Shown one piece after another: positions 10,286 to 21,705 of a DNA stretch of 64,000 nt (position 1 is its first letter; each line of letters starts with the position of its first letter). Origin of the DNA: Eutreptiella sp. 'Long Island Sound 2002' (Eukaryota > Euglenozoa > Euglenophyceae > Eutreptiales > Eutreptiaceae); the NCBI GenBank assembly GCA_964036045.1, contig OZ038379.1, forward strand, positions 181,242,436-181,306,435, read 5' to 3'. The translations under genes were made by a program, and so were the position numbers. Under the pieces are notes generated by a model, which was not told the DNA's origin, made no database searches, and was given only the letters and a program-made list of their open reading frames with translations.

Positions 10286-10509
10286 ATCGACCGGTCAGCA
10301 TCACCTTCGTTCTGGAAGAAGCGTCCGTGGGGTCAACAAAGGCCAAACCAGTTTTGCACCGCATTCCAGGCGACGGACGACGTTGCCGGACGCCCTCATT
10401 GCACTGATCCCCATCTTCACTTTGCCTGCAATCCAAGGTTCACCTCCGGGCCATCCTGAGGGCCTTTCACAGGGTCTGACGAATGGAGACCCGAGGACCG
10501 GGGGGGGGG

Positions 10510-10700
10510 GGGAAGGGATGCATCAGAAGGGAAGGGACCTCAGAGGCGGCCTCAGAAGCGGTTGGATAGGCGGTTGGAGGTTGCCAAAGCGGTTGGAGGC
10601 GGTTACTGTCGGTTACAAACGCCAGTGGAGCTGGCACTTGCCGTCAGGGAGACAGTGGCTGGGAATAGGCTCGGCGCCCTGGAGGGGGGCGGGGGGTCCC
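10510..10700 (+). repeat. Dispersed repeat R4, copy 1
   Basis: The block from GATGCATCAGAAGGGAAGGG to the GCGCCCTGG end recurs in reverse orientation at 29415-29590. Both copies contain the GGCGGTTGGAGGTTGCCAA string and end beside a poly-G/poly-C run. Confidence 0.75.
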
Positions 10701-11034
10701 CCCTTTCTAAGGCATCCCCAGGAAGGGCGGGGGGGGGGAGGGCCGCCCCAGCAGGGCTCTATGGCCCCCCTTGCCTCCGCAATTTCAAATCCGAGGGCCC
10801 TAGAGGGACGAAGAGACCTGCCATGCAGACATGTCAATGGAACATGTCAATCCGCCACTGATGCGGGCTTTGATTGGCAGAGGGTGGGTGAGTGCGAGTA
10901 AGTCTTGGGGGGGGGGGGGGGCTCGGGACCTCAACTGCAACACCCCCCGCGGCCCCTGAGTCGTGCAGGTGAGGGCGTGTATTACCGAGTGCCGAACGGT
11001 GCAGTTTGGCTGCCAGTGCGACGGGACCCCCCCG
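10701..11034. other. Intergenic 3' of the GH57-like gene
   Basis: G-rich DNA with two long G runs (near 10729 and 10907). It would hold the 3' untranslated region of the minus-strand gene ending at 11035. No other feature is seen. Confidence 0.35.
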
Positions 11035-13537
11035 CTACCCCTGAAACACCGCGTGCAGGAGCAGCAGCTTCCGGCGGCTGCACTCGTCCAGCGCCTCAAA
11101 CTCCGCGCCCTGCCCGATCGTCGCCTGCGCGGCCACAACGCCGACCACGTACTTGGTCTCCCAGGGCCGGCGGGCGTCCGCCTGAATCACGACGGGGTCC
11201 CCGGGCTGCCCGTCCGGCTGCGCCGTGGGCAGCCGCACCACGACGCCCCCGGGCGAGCGCCGGAGCGCGTGCTGCGCGCTGTACACGTCCGAGTTCGTGG
11301 CCCAGAGGTACGCCCGCTGGTGGTACGGCGCCAGCGCCTCCACGTCGATGGACTTGAGGGTGTCCGCCAGCGCCCACTCGTCTTGGCACAGCGACCACTT
11401 GGGCTTGGGGCGGGTGCCCACGCGGAGGCCCGGCGCGGCGCCGCGGCGCAGGTACTCGTCGACCTTCGCGAGGGTGTCCGCGTTGAAATGCGCCAGTCGA
11501 AGCGCTTGCGACGCCCCGGCGGCAGCCAAGGCCTCGACGAAGGCCACGAACCTGTGCACTGCCTTGTTGATCTGCACGGCCTAGGGCACAACAGAGCCAA
11601 GGACAGGACTTGCCTCAGCGCAAAACAACAGCAACGACGACGACGACGACAACGGCAGCAACAGATCGTGGCCCATTACTCTGCACAGTCCAGACTTGGT
11701 ACCGCTCCCTTTCCGTGGGCCCGAGGGGGCGGAAGGAGGAGTTCCGGTGCAAAGCAGCGGCCGCACAAATGCTGCCACGTCATCATAGTGCACCCCAAAG
11801 TAGCTCTACTCTAAGCAGAGTCCCGGTCCAATCTCTTTTCACTGCGTGCAAGACCGTCCCTCCCCGTCCGGCCACGGATATCACCCACGAGCACCGGGTG
11901 TGATCCAAGACAACGAGAGTGGCTGGTGTCCGTGCTCATGCTGCCCTCGTGTGCTCCTGCGGTGTCGTCGACATTTGTTGACCTCAAGAATGGCTTTGGA
12001 CATGTTCTTTCGGGGCCACTATCCACAGGAAACGGAGGGGGCGGGCGGGGCCACTGGGCTGGCTAGCCCCGAAAAATAACACTAAATAATTCTAAGGGAC
12101 AGTCCCGGGCAGCTGATGCACAAACCGCCACACCATACCAGCGTTCACGGTAGCAGACGGTACTGTACCAAGACATCCCTTTCAGTTGACGACGATTCTT
12201 GGTGCAGGCCCCCCTTTGCTGTTTGGGGTGGGGTGGGGGACAAAGCAGGCGACACAGCGCAAACAACTTGGCCCGTTTTGGCCAGGCAAAAGCACGCTGA
12301 CTCTCGTGCTTCTGGTCCCTTTGGGGCAAGGAGGTCTCCCACTGAAAACACCCAAGCCCACAAGGCGACACCTCAAGATCAATCAGGAATGTCATGATGG
12401 GGTATCCTGCGGCCTCTGCAGCCTTGCTGTGGCCGACAAGTTCACGCACCATCTCCGCAGCACTGCACATGCCCCGCAGCATCCCCAGGTACGCCTTTCG
12501 AAGCTCCGGCCCGTGCGTGACGATGGCGGTGAGGTGTGTGTCGAGGGCATCCGCGAGCGTCACAATGTCAGGCGTTGGCGACGCAGTACCGCCGTGGCAC
12601 GTATTGACCCCATGCTGCAATAACACGTACTTCCACCCTGCGTGCCATGCCGTGATGCGGGGGCCTCAAACACATTCAACAACATAGAGCGGGTCTACAG
12701 CAGGGCAATAGCGTTCTCGAACCGTAGATGCTCAGTCCTGTTAGAGTCCATGCTCCCAACATCAAAATTATGTACAGTGAGCTCTTCTAAACGTACAGCA
12801 TTCATCTGAACGATCGGTCATTGACTCCTCCCTCTCCTGAGGTTCATTGTGTCGCTCCGTGTTTCTTTCTGTTCTCCGCCCTCCGGCGTGCATCTACATA
12901 CGTGGGGTGGGGGTGATGCGGGGGCGAGGGACGAGGAGCGGAATCCCTTCCTTGTGGCTCGAATTCCAAGGGTTTGCATGCGTGTGACCGGTTCACGTCT
13001 CATGTACCCTTGGGAATGGCCCGATCATGCAACTCCCGTACCCTACCGTGGTACTGCGGACGGAGTACATGCGGTATGCCCCTGGGGGGCACTCAGACGC
13101 AAAATCAGACCCCAACCCCCCCCCAATTTTTGGGCCCCGTTGGTGGGGGTTGGGGGGGGGGGTCCTCTGGGGGGTGGCGGGCGCCCGGTGGGGGGTCCCG
13201 GGTACCCCAACATACATACATACATACATCAAAATGATCCCCTCGTCGCGCTGATCATTTTGAACACACATATGGGGGGTTTTTGAAAAAAAAATTTACC
13301 GAACTCCCAGCAGCCGGATTTGGGGATCAATGGTCGGTTCTGATAGACTGAATGTCCCCGCCTTAGACAATTTCAGCCGGATTTGGGGTGGCTGGGTGGG
13401 GAAGGTCAGGGGTGAAAACTTCCTTTCCTGGTTTGCATGCATATCTGAATTCCCCATAAAATTCTGAGCATTTTGAGCATACACACGGAGAGTAAAATCA
13501 ATTTGTACCCCTGCTGCCCAATTCTGACATTGAGGGG

Positions 13538-13578
<41 letters not shown>

Positions 13579-14471
13579 CACACACAAGAATGTTAACACC
13601 CCAGAAATGCAAAGCACCGCGGACAGCGCACAACGCTAGCAATGGGATGCTGTTCCAAGCGTCAGGGACTCTTGTCACGCACGCAAACACACCTGCTAAC
13701 AAACACCGAAATCTGCCACAGTGGTTGGTAATCTACAATTTTTACAATCCAGGGCAAAACCACTGTTCACAGCAGAAGTTTCTGATGACTTGGAATCCCC
13801 AGTGAAGAAAGGGAGGGAGCGAGCGAGGGAGGAAGGGGCGAACTGTGAACAGCGTGCCACCACCACCCGGCAGAAGTAGGCCTAGATGAGTGCATGCACA
13901 CCAGCAGCTTTCAACGACGGTATTGCGCCCATGAACATGTCAAACTCGGGGAGCATGCCTGAAAAAGCAGACAGTGACATTGGAGCAAGGCGATAGCGTG
14001 GTGCACAGCGCGCGTTGCACATGTCTGGCACTCGCATTTAGTTTCACAGCTTCGCGATGCGGCAGCAAATTCGCGGCATACGCTGTTCGGCCTCCTGCAC
14101 GCGCAGCCGCTCCCTTTCTCACGTACAGGCACACCCACGGAAGTGCAGCCTCCAGAAAAAGCAGATTGGCCCATGCTCAACTGTTTGTCCAGGTGCTCCG
14201 GGTGAAATGAAGGCAGGCAGTGCGAGTACAGCCCTGCAATTAATTGCCAGTACGGCGACTCCCTAATGGTCTGCAGGAGGTGCGGCGAGGCAGAAGCCAG
14301 CAACTCCAGGTCGAGGGCCTGCGTGCTCAGGGTCATTGGGACCTGGCAACGATCCACCACTTCGATCATTTGGTGGAGGTCACTGTGCGGCTGCAGCATT
14401 GAAAGGTACTGGTCCGTGGGCACTTCAGAGTGGCTTTCATTGGCATACAACACGATTATGACGTCTGCCAT
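11035..14471 (-). CDS. Three-exon gene, possible GH57-like hydrolase/deacetylase-fold protein
   Basis: Three minus-strand exons join in phase 0: 14471-14127 (donor GTACGTGAG), 12614-12372 (acceptor TTATTGCAG, donor GTGTCG) and 11580-11035 (acceptor TGCCCTAG, stop TAG), giving about 377 residues. The first exon reads like the N-terminal beta/alpha barrel of GH57-type enzymes: a beta strand (VIIVLYANESH), a short helical stretch and a YSHCLP segment. The exon 2/3 junction creates TFLIDLEAVQ, resembling the acidic strand end of that fold. These matches are by eye and weak, so the family call is tentative; the exon structure is firmer because all three phases agree. Another acceptor-like site (GTGTCCTGCAG) ends eight bases before the ATG, so a 5' exon or a 5'-UTR intron is possible. 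The introns (about 1.5 and 0.8 kb) carry microsatellites. Confidence 0.55.
13537..13586. repeat. CA microsatellite in intron 1
   Basis: About 24 CA units with one G interruption, inside the first intron of the 11.0-14.5 kb gene. Long Cys-Val or His-Thr frames across it are repeat translations, not genes. Confidence 0.95.
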
Positions 14472-15200
14472 GGGGCAAACTGCAGGACACGGGCAAGTGG
14501 AACGAAGTTGCAGGCCGAAGGGATGACCGGGACCGTTCGCAGTGTGACCTACCCTCCAACCGTTTGTCAACACCCAGGGGGCGTTTCTGTACAGCGCGGT
14601 CACAGCGCCCAACAGTAAGTTAGCATTCCCGTGACCACCCTGCAAGCCCCCCCACCACCGGGGGAGCATATGCCCACGGGGCAAGAACAGCAGATTCAGA
14701 CAGCAATCTGGCATTTTCAGTGTGAAACATCGGTTGGTTTGACTCATCATCTGAGTTTTGGGACTGAGTAAGAATCTGGGCAGTCCTGTGCATGGGAACT
14801 CAGTACTTACCACGGTCACCTTGGCCATCAGGGAAAACGGATCGGAAGTAGCGTACTTTTTGCACAGCGTGGGCACAGCACACGCCCCCCCCCCTCCCAA
14901 GGGGGAGAGTGGCTGTGGGCGGTCTTGTAGGGGCCAGGCTTTGGGATTGGGCACTGGATAGACCCAACGGGGTGGATGAAGCAACGGATACAGAGCTACC
15001 GGTGGTCCAGGCATATGTGCATCCATCGAACCAGTACCAAGTATCGCCTTGGGTTCCCCAAGGCAGGCTCTCGAACGTTTCACGGGTTGGTTTCGTTAGG
15101 CCGTGGTCAGATGCGGCCTGCGTTTATCACCATTAGCAAAGTCACTATCAGGGTCTGTGGCCTAGGGGGAGGGAGGGGGGGGGGGACAAGTGGCAGGTGG
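14472..15200. other. 5' region of the GH57-like gene; no separate gene seen
   Basis: The minus-strand frame continues upstream of the ATG at 14471 to 15083 without a stop but is low in recognisable content. TTTGCACAGCGTGGGCACAG near 14858 resembles TTCGCACAGCGCGGGCACAG near 18403, so a short dispersed repeat is present here. Confidence 0.35.
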
Positions 15201-15207
15201 AGACAAC

Positions 15208-15494
15208 AACTGGTGTGTGTGTGTGTGTCTGTGTGCCAAGGCATCAATTCCCATCATGCTCAAACTGTGAGGTTCAACAACCCTACATTCCTACCACTGC
15301 TGCAAACCATAAATTCAATGTCTTGGCCTGCAGGGGGGCTGCCCTGATGGGAAAATGTGTGTGTGTGCCAAGGTAACAATTCCAATCTGCTCAGACCGCG
15401 AGGTTCAACATTCCTACTTCCTACCACTACTGCAAACCATCAGTTCGGTGTTCAGCACTGCAGGGGGGCAGCCCTACTGGGCTCTAGACCGCCA

Positions 15495-15540
<46 letters not shown>
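15208..15540 (+). repeat. Tandem GT-microsatellite-linked repeat, two units
   Basis: Two units of about 145 bases each start with a short GT run and CCAAGG, then AACTGTGAGGTTCAACAA-like sequence, CCTACCACTnCTGCAAACCAT and CTGCAGGGGGGC. The second ends in a pure GT run of about 21 units (15497-15539). A third copy of the GCTCAAACTGCGAGGTTCAA block follows a GT run at 50607-50672, so GT run plus body seem to disperse together. Confidence 0.8.
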
Positions 15541-15726
15541 CAGGGAAGAACAATAGTAAAGAGGGAGGCCCGCATGGGTCCATGGCCCCCAGCGGTCGCC
15601 TGAGGCGCCAACTTGAAAAAGACAAAACATACAGCCCTGACGAACTGCGGCGCTATCTCTGGTGCCTGCTTGGGTCGCGGTAGGGGGCCTCACCTGAGCC
15701 AGAACCTCTGGGGTTTGGGGGTTATG

Positions 15727-16971
15727 TCACCTCTGTCCCTGCTGTTCCGTGCCTGGCAGCGCCTGGCGGCGGACAGCGCATCCCCTTGGCAGGGGGGGGG
15801 GGGTTGCGTCCACCCTTCCTCGCTTGTGGGGCCGCACTCGGTCTGGTCCCGCCATCACGCCTCGCAGCATCGACCTATCTAGCTCCCTGGCGCAGCGCGC
15901 GAGCTCGCTCAGTGTGAGCTCTCTGTCGATCCGAGCTCCCATGCCGCCGAAGAGTCTCGGTCTCCGCTTCTCCAGCGCCTCCACATGATGCTCCCTCAGG
16001 GACTCTCTGAATAGGTGCTCCACATATTCCTTGGATGCGTGCACCAGGTGCGCCGAGATCCCAGTTCGCGGCATTGACCAGCCCCACCACCCCCGCACGG
16101 TGCGCCGGCCGAGGCGCCGAAATTCTTGCAGTGCGCGACCGAGTGGGCCCGTGCCTTTGGGCTTCGCTGTTTGCTCCCAAATTGCTTGTGTGACGATTTG
16201 GGCAGTGCCCGGGGCGCGTGCGATGTGCGCAAGCCAGCACATCCTCTTGTACGGGACCACCATGGATGGTGCCACCCTGTGCCCCGGCAGCAGCAGGGCA
16301 ATCACCACCTCCTTTGCCTTGCATGGTCTGCTGGGCCCCCAGATCGCCGTCATGATCGCCGACTCCAAGCTGCTCACGTCCCTTGGGGCCACATCCGCCA
16401 GCTCGACTCCAAACAACGTCGCTGCCACGATCATTACCGCCGCCACCGTGGCCTTTCTATCAAAGCCTCCTGGGATCGTTCTGGTCTTCCGGAGGGCTGC
16501 CTTCCCTTCGTATATGCGCTTGTGCAGCAGCGGGCCTGTGCCTCTTCGCGGCACCGTGCGTACCCCCACCCCCAGCTGCCTGAACTCCTTTTGGGTGGGT
16601 ATTCGCACTCCGTCCAGTGTCGCCTCCAGCGTGCTGGGACGCTTACGCGCTGAGTGCGCTGTTGCGAAGGCCAGCGACTTTGAAGCGTTTACCTCCCGTG
16701 TGTGTGTGACAGTACTACCGTTTTCACCAGGTCTTCCCGGTTGGACCTGTATGGCCACACTGGCGTCCTTGGGTCGGGTCGCTCCCCATCATAGCAGGCC
16801 TTCGGTGCAGGCCAGGGGTGCATCCCTGTATTGCCCCTCGACCAGTGCGATATGCACTAATGCCAGAACCTGGCTCGCTACCCCAGGACCACCCTGGAAG
16901 TGGGGTGGTAGCTCTGTGGCTTCCGCCGGGCCAGCTCCACGGCAATAGTTCAACGAGCCCATCATCGCCAT
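15727..16971 (-). pseudogene. Degenerate non-LTR (LINE) reverse-transcriptase C-terminal part
   Basis: A 343-codon frame (15727-16758) continues upstream in the same frame to 16971 past one in-frame TGA near 16786. Features typical of the C-terminal part of LINE reverse transcriptases include a KEFRQLGVGV segment (compare the F-x-x-L-G motif after the palm), a following helix-rich region with repeated Arg/Lys, and a late WLAHIAR segment. The catalytic YxDD box and the fingers are absent, and no start or 3' tail was found, so the element is truncated as well as interrupted. The encoded segment would have been part of a polymerase acting in target-primed reverse transcription. Assignment to a clade is not possible from this piece. 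Confidence 0.6.
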
Positions 16972-17094
16972 GTTGCCCCGTGTGTTGTGTGTGTATTGGG
17001 GTTTTCACAGCAGGTGGTGCTCGTGGCAACGAGGCGGCCTCCACGGCCTACTCAATTTGGCGATTTCCCCAGAAAGGATGCCCTTGACGCACGG

Positions 17095-17175
17095 CTGCCA
17101 CCGCCCGCCTCCAGGCATGCCCCAACCGGGGATCGATCCCACTTACGGTTGCGAGACCTACACTTAGCCCGGTTG
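17095..17175 (-). repeat. tRNA-like segment, possible SINE head
   Basis: On the minus strand, GGTCTCGCAACCGTAAGT precedes GGGATCGATCCCC, close to a pol III B box (GGTTCGAnTCC), with an A-box-like CAACCGGGCTAAG upstream at about tRNA spacing. The acceptor stem does not close cleanly, so a functional tRNA is unlikely. Confidence 0.3.
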
Positions 17176-17284
17176 AGTGGGCCGGGGATCCTTGTGTGTA
17201 TGTGTGTGACACCCATGAATCCAATCATAGCGTTCGCTATCATAGACTCCGTCTACAGCTCGGTTGGCACTGCAGCAATGTTTG

Positions 17285-17285
<1 letters not shown>

Positions 17286-17340
<55 letters not shown>
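17286..17340. repeat. GT microsatellite
   Basis: About 27 uninterrupted GT units. Confidence 0.97.
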
Positions 17341-17341
<1 letters not shown>

Positions 17342-20230
17342 AAAAAAGCACTCAAAACAGGTAAAACACGATCAAAAAGTCCGAAAACCCCTTTGCACCC
17401 CAAATGTCAGTTTGGCCTACATTGAAATGACCACGAGTGAGTCAAATACACCTGATTACTATGGCGGGCGTATATAGGGGTGGTTTAAGGTATCTTTAGG
17501 GTAAGATGTTTACTTTTAGTACTTTGGTAAAGATAGTACTAGCAGCGATGCCGTACCTTATTTTTGGTCCTCGGTACTGTGCTGCATTCTTCTAGAACAT
17601 GCTGCGTTTTTTCACCCCCAGGTAAGGGTAGAGTGTCCTTATTTGTCTCAAAAACCCCACCTACTCGTGGGGGCAGGGAGGGGGGGCAAGAATGAAACAT
17701 GGCCTTTTGTTTAAGAGTACTTCATTCCTGGGCTAGCATCACCATGTTGGCGCCCTGCCAGCCCAAGCAGCACGCACTACAGGTCCCCCAACGTGCCCAC
17801 CAACAAACAAACAATGATGTTCAAAGACCGCAAAAAATGTATCGCATCCATCACGGCGCAACCAGGCTTCATAAACAGCCAGGCGTGGCTTATGCTTGGC
17901 CAATTTCGGGGCCATTTTGGTACATCTGGTACATCATTGGACGTGGCCAGCGCTTAACGGGCTTCCCAGCCAAAAAAAAGGTGTTTTGCTCTCCGGCTCA
18001 CGTGTGCCTTGCAAGTGCTCCGACAGTGCAATCGGACCTTAAAGGTAGAGACGGTACAATGTGGGTTGTCCCGTGTGGGGAACCACAAGCCGTCAGGGGC
18101 GGTGGGATGTCTACCTTTCCCGGACTCTTTCCCGGGCTCTCCTCGTTGGGCCTGTCACACGGATCGTGTCTTTCCTGAAGGGCGTGACTGCAGGTCCGTA
18201 TCAGGGCCATTGATCAGTCTTTGCAAGGGCGCAGGAGGGGGGGTTGCCTCTATGCCCCCAGCACACCGACCCATCCCACAGCGTTTTACTTGAACTTGGG
18301 AATCCTCCATTCGGGCCAACAAAAGTCATGCGTGACCGCGGGCTGTTGCGCACTGTTGCGCACGTTGTGGATTTGGTGGTCAACCTCAGCAAAATGGCCT
18401 ACTCTTCGCACAGCGCGGGCACAGCGCACGGTGCGCCCCCTTAATCCTCAGGGTTGTCGCCACATGGCTGACCCTGACCACAGTCGTGCTGGAGCTCAGC
18501 AGTCGTGATGCTTGCAATGGCGGACTACGAGCCCCGCAGTGCACCTGGGATCCTGCCAGAGGTCAAAGCCACGTGCTCAGCGGCGATGAAGCGCAACAAA
18601 ATCCAACACCAGCAGGGCACCACCCGTCAACAACACTGTGCCACAGCGCCCACTTCAGGCCAGCAACTGTCGACTGCATCTTGTGCACTGTCATCGCTTC
18701 TGTGCACCCCCCTCGCCTCCCGATCGCGCCGGACTGAGGCAGAATGAACGTCGCACAGGGGGCTCTCATTCTTCGGCCGTGCCTCCACGCGACACCAGCA
18801 CAAGGGTTTCTTGGGGGGGTTAGGCCCCAGCACAGCGGCGTTCGCCGAGAATGTCAACACAAAGGGCAATGGTCAGCGGTCTCAGGCAGAACGTTAAGAG
18901 GACCGGATGCCGGCTTTATGACTCGGCCTATGCTCCGTCCTTCAAGGCATCAAACCGCCCCAGCGATCCAACACCAGCTCAGCCTCACATCAACATCAAC
19001 AAATGGGGCAACAAACCAGCAACCGGCCCACCGCTTGACAGCCCAGAGCAGTCAGTCCCACAGGACGCGGTCCCTATTCCCGGACTTCACTTCTCCTGGA
19101 GGACGCCAGTTCCCACAACCACCAGCTCGCAGGACGTCTCTTCCTGCGGTGCGGTCGGCAAAACGACGGTCAGATGGGATCGCCCGGCGTAGACAAGGCC
19201 GTGGCGCAAGGGGTACGGGGGGGGGGGTTCGCGAATGATGCCGACTGCACTGCGTCCCTGTTTGTCGACCAAGTGCGCCAGTGCACGTTCTTGGGGCTAT
19301 TGTTCGGAAGGCCGGACCCCCCGACCCCTCACCCCTCACCACCCCCATCCCTTCCGCCCACAAACAACCCCCGTCTGGCGGGTGACCCGCGCAGCGCCCT
19401 ATGTGCGCGGCGGGTCGAACGTCAGTGACGGCCCAGTGGTCGCGGTCTCCGTCACTCCATCCGCACTCTCCGACCCCTCCCCCGCCTCAGGATTTTCTTA
19501 GCAACAGGGGGGGGGGGGGGCGGGAGGGGGGCAATGAGAAGGGGAGGCACCCACTTTTGGCAGGCACCCACAGCACTTGAACTACCCCCACGGGGGGGGG
19601 TCCAGCTCAAGAGGCACCCACGCCCCACGCACTCACTGACTGACCAACACAAGGGACAATATAGGGGAAAAAAAATTTGCGGCGGCTTTGGCGCCAGGAA
19701 TACAGCCCCTCCCCTCAAACCCCCCCCCCAACTCTTCCCCCCCCCGGTCTCATCAGAAGGAGGCACCCAGCATTTTGAAAACGGCAGGCACGCACCCCCT
19801 CCCCCCCGGGGGGTAGGGTAGGCGAGGCACTAAGAAGAGGCATGCCCCCGCCCCTCCCTCTCACTAACCCACCCACGCGTTCCCCAACCAGCCATACTTG
19901 TCCTTGTGTGCTGTGTGGCCACGACATATTGAATAGTGCCCCATCAAATAGGGCACATCGCAGCAGCCGAACGGGAGCCGACTGCGCAGATTATCTATGG
20001 CAGTAACCGATCTATATGGTCCATAGCGCCCCGTCGGGCGGTACCGTTCGACGAGCGCGCGGGCGCTAGACAGTGTGCAAAGGTACAGAAGCGCCGTCTG
20101 ACCGGGGGCTGGCCGATGCACAAAGATGGAGCGGTGGCTCTAATCTACATCACAGGGTCAAAGGGTAGGCAGGCACAAGGGGCGTCAGCCCCAACTCTGG
20201 GAACACACGGTGCAGGGCACCGCGTAATAA
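17341..20230. other. 2.9-kb intergenic, no gene recognised
   Basis: Many short frames on both strands, up to about 164 codons, without recognisable motifs. G/C homopolymer runs lie near 19209, 19508 and 19720. I see no supported gene or RNA. Confidence 0.4.
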
Positions 20231-20545
20231 TTACAATCTAAAGCCCTCTCCCTTCACAGCGGCCGTCCCTTGGGAGCTGCCCCAATTGAAAAGACCCTGT
20301 GGCCTGGACCCCCGTGGGCCTTGGCGGTCGCTGGTGTGAGATACGGAGGGCCAGTCTTGCCCACGACGAAGCCTCGGCTGTCGCGCCATCGGGTGGCGAG
20401 TACCGCGACTCAGTGGATGCCGGCGGCCGTGTGCGCTTTGGGATGCCGCAATGGCCTGCCCGGCGGGGGCGGGGCGCACTGCGGATTGTTTTCAGGCGTT
20501 GCCGCGGGCGGCCTGGGCATGCCCCGTGTACGCCATGGGTAGACC

Positions 20546-20623
20546 CCGAGCGCGCGCGCACGTGCGCGCGCCGACGTGCATGATTCTGCGCGTGTGTGCG
20601 CGCGTGCGCGCGCGCGTGTGTGA
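20546..20623. repeat. Alternating purine-pyrimidine tract (Z-DNA-prone)
   Basis: Nearly continuous CG/TG/CA alternation (GCGCGCGCACGTGCGCGCGC and, from about 20588, GTGTGTGCGCGCGTGCGCGC). It lies about 190 bases past the 3' end of the giant minus-strand gene. Confidence 0.8.
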
Positions 20624-20807
20624 CAACCACGACAATTCGAGGAGCCAACTCATTCGCCATATACATCACCTCTCTACAGCCCCTGTCCGCACTGCAACAG
20701 TGTCTGAAAATTCTTCCTCGCCACGCTGCTCCACATCAAGACACGCGGCTATTTACAGCTTATGTGCCGTGCCGCACCCGGCGCATATACGACCATCCCC
20801 GGACCCC

Positions 20808-21705
20808 CTACGTCATGCTCTGCACCACCGTCTCCACCTCCGACAGGAGCCGCTGCAAGTACAGCCTCTGCGACTGCGCGTGATGCACGGGGCCCAGCGT
20901 CTGCCGCTGCAGCCCGGCCAACTGCGCCTGCAGGTCCCTCTGGTGCGCCTGCAGCTCCTCGATGGACGCCTGAACGCTCGGGCCACCGGCCGGCGCCGCG
21001 CTCGGGGCCGCGTCCGCGCCCCCGTCCGCGGCAGCCCCGGCGCCAGGGGACGCCGCTCGCGCGGCTTTGGCGCCGCGCTCGGGGGCGCGGCCGGGCCGGG
21101 GCTGAGCCTGTGACGGCGCCGGACACGCGGTGGTCCATGCCACGGCCCGGGACCGCGCGGGCACGGGCGCCGCACTGACGGCCCACGACGTGCGCTGCGG
21201 GGCCTCGGGCGCGGGGGAGGGGGTGCGGTGCCGGTGCGGGGCGGTGGGCCGGGTCAGCGCCGGGGGATCGTAGGACCCCGCGGGCCCGGGCGCCGCGCTG
21301 GGGCCGTGCCACAGCGCGTGCGCGGCGTCTGGGCCGGGGGGGCCGCCGCTGCCGCTGAGCCACTGGGCCTCCGACTGCACCAGCTCCTCCACGGCCTTGG
21401 CAATGGCGTCGGGGGGCGGGGCAGTGTCCCAGGCGCCCGGGCTCTGGGCGAGGGGGTGCCGCCGCTGCAGGTGCAGCGCGAGGGTGCGCTCCAGCCCCGC
21501 AAGCTCCGCGTAGTGCTCCAGGGCGGCGCCCCACACGTCCAGCACCTGCAGGGCGTTGCGCGGCGTGACGGAGGCCGGTTGGCCGGACAGGCTGCTCTCC
21601 ATGTCCTCCAGCTTCCGGCACACGTCGCACGTGAAGCGCTGTAGCTCCGTGAAGGAGGCCGGGGCCAGGCGGCTGAGCTGCTCCGCCGTGTTCAGCAGCT
21701 CGTAC
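20808..21705 (-). CDS. Giant gene exon F (C-terminal)
   Basis: Starts after the acceptor CATCTCTTGCAG, with one base completing an Arg codon split with exon E. It encodes about 298 residues: a helical, Cys-containing opening (YELLNTAEQL, FTCDVCRKLEDME), a Pro/Ala-rich middle, and a final coiled coil (ASIEELQAHQRDLQAQLAGL) ending VVQSMT and TAG. The contrast between ordered ends and a low-complexity middle supports real coding. Confidence 0.75.

Noticed and set aside
17286-17340. Coding frames of repeated Cys-Val or His-Thr
   Set aside because: They are translations of GT/CA microsatellites.
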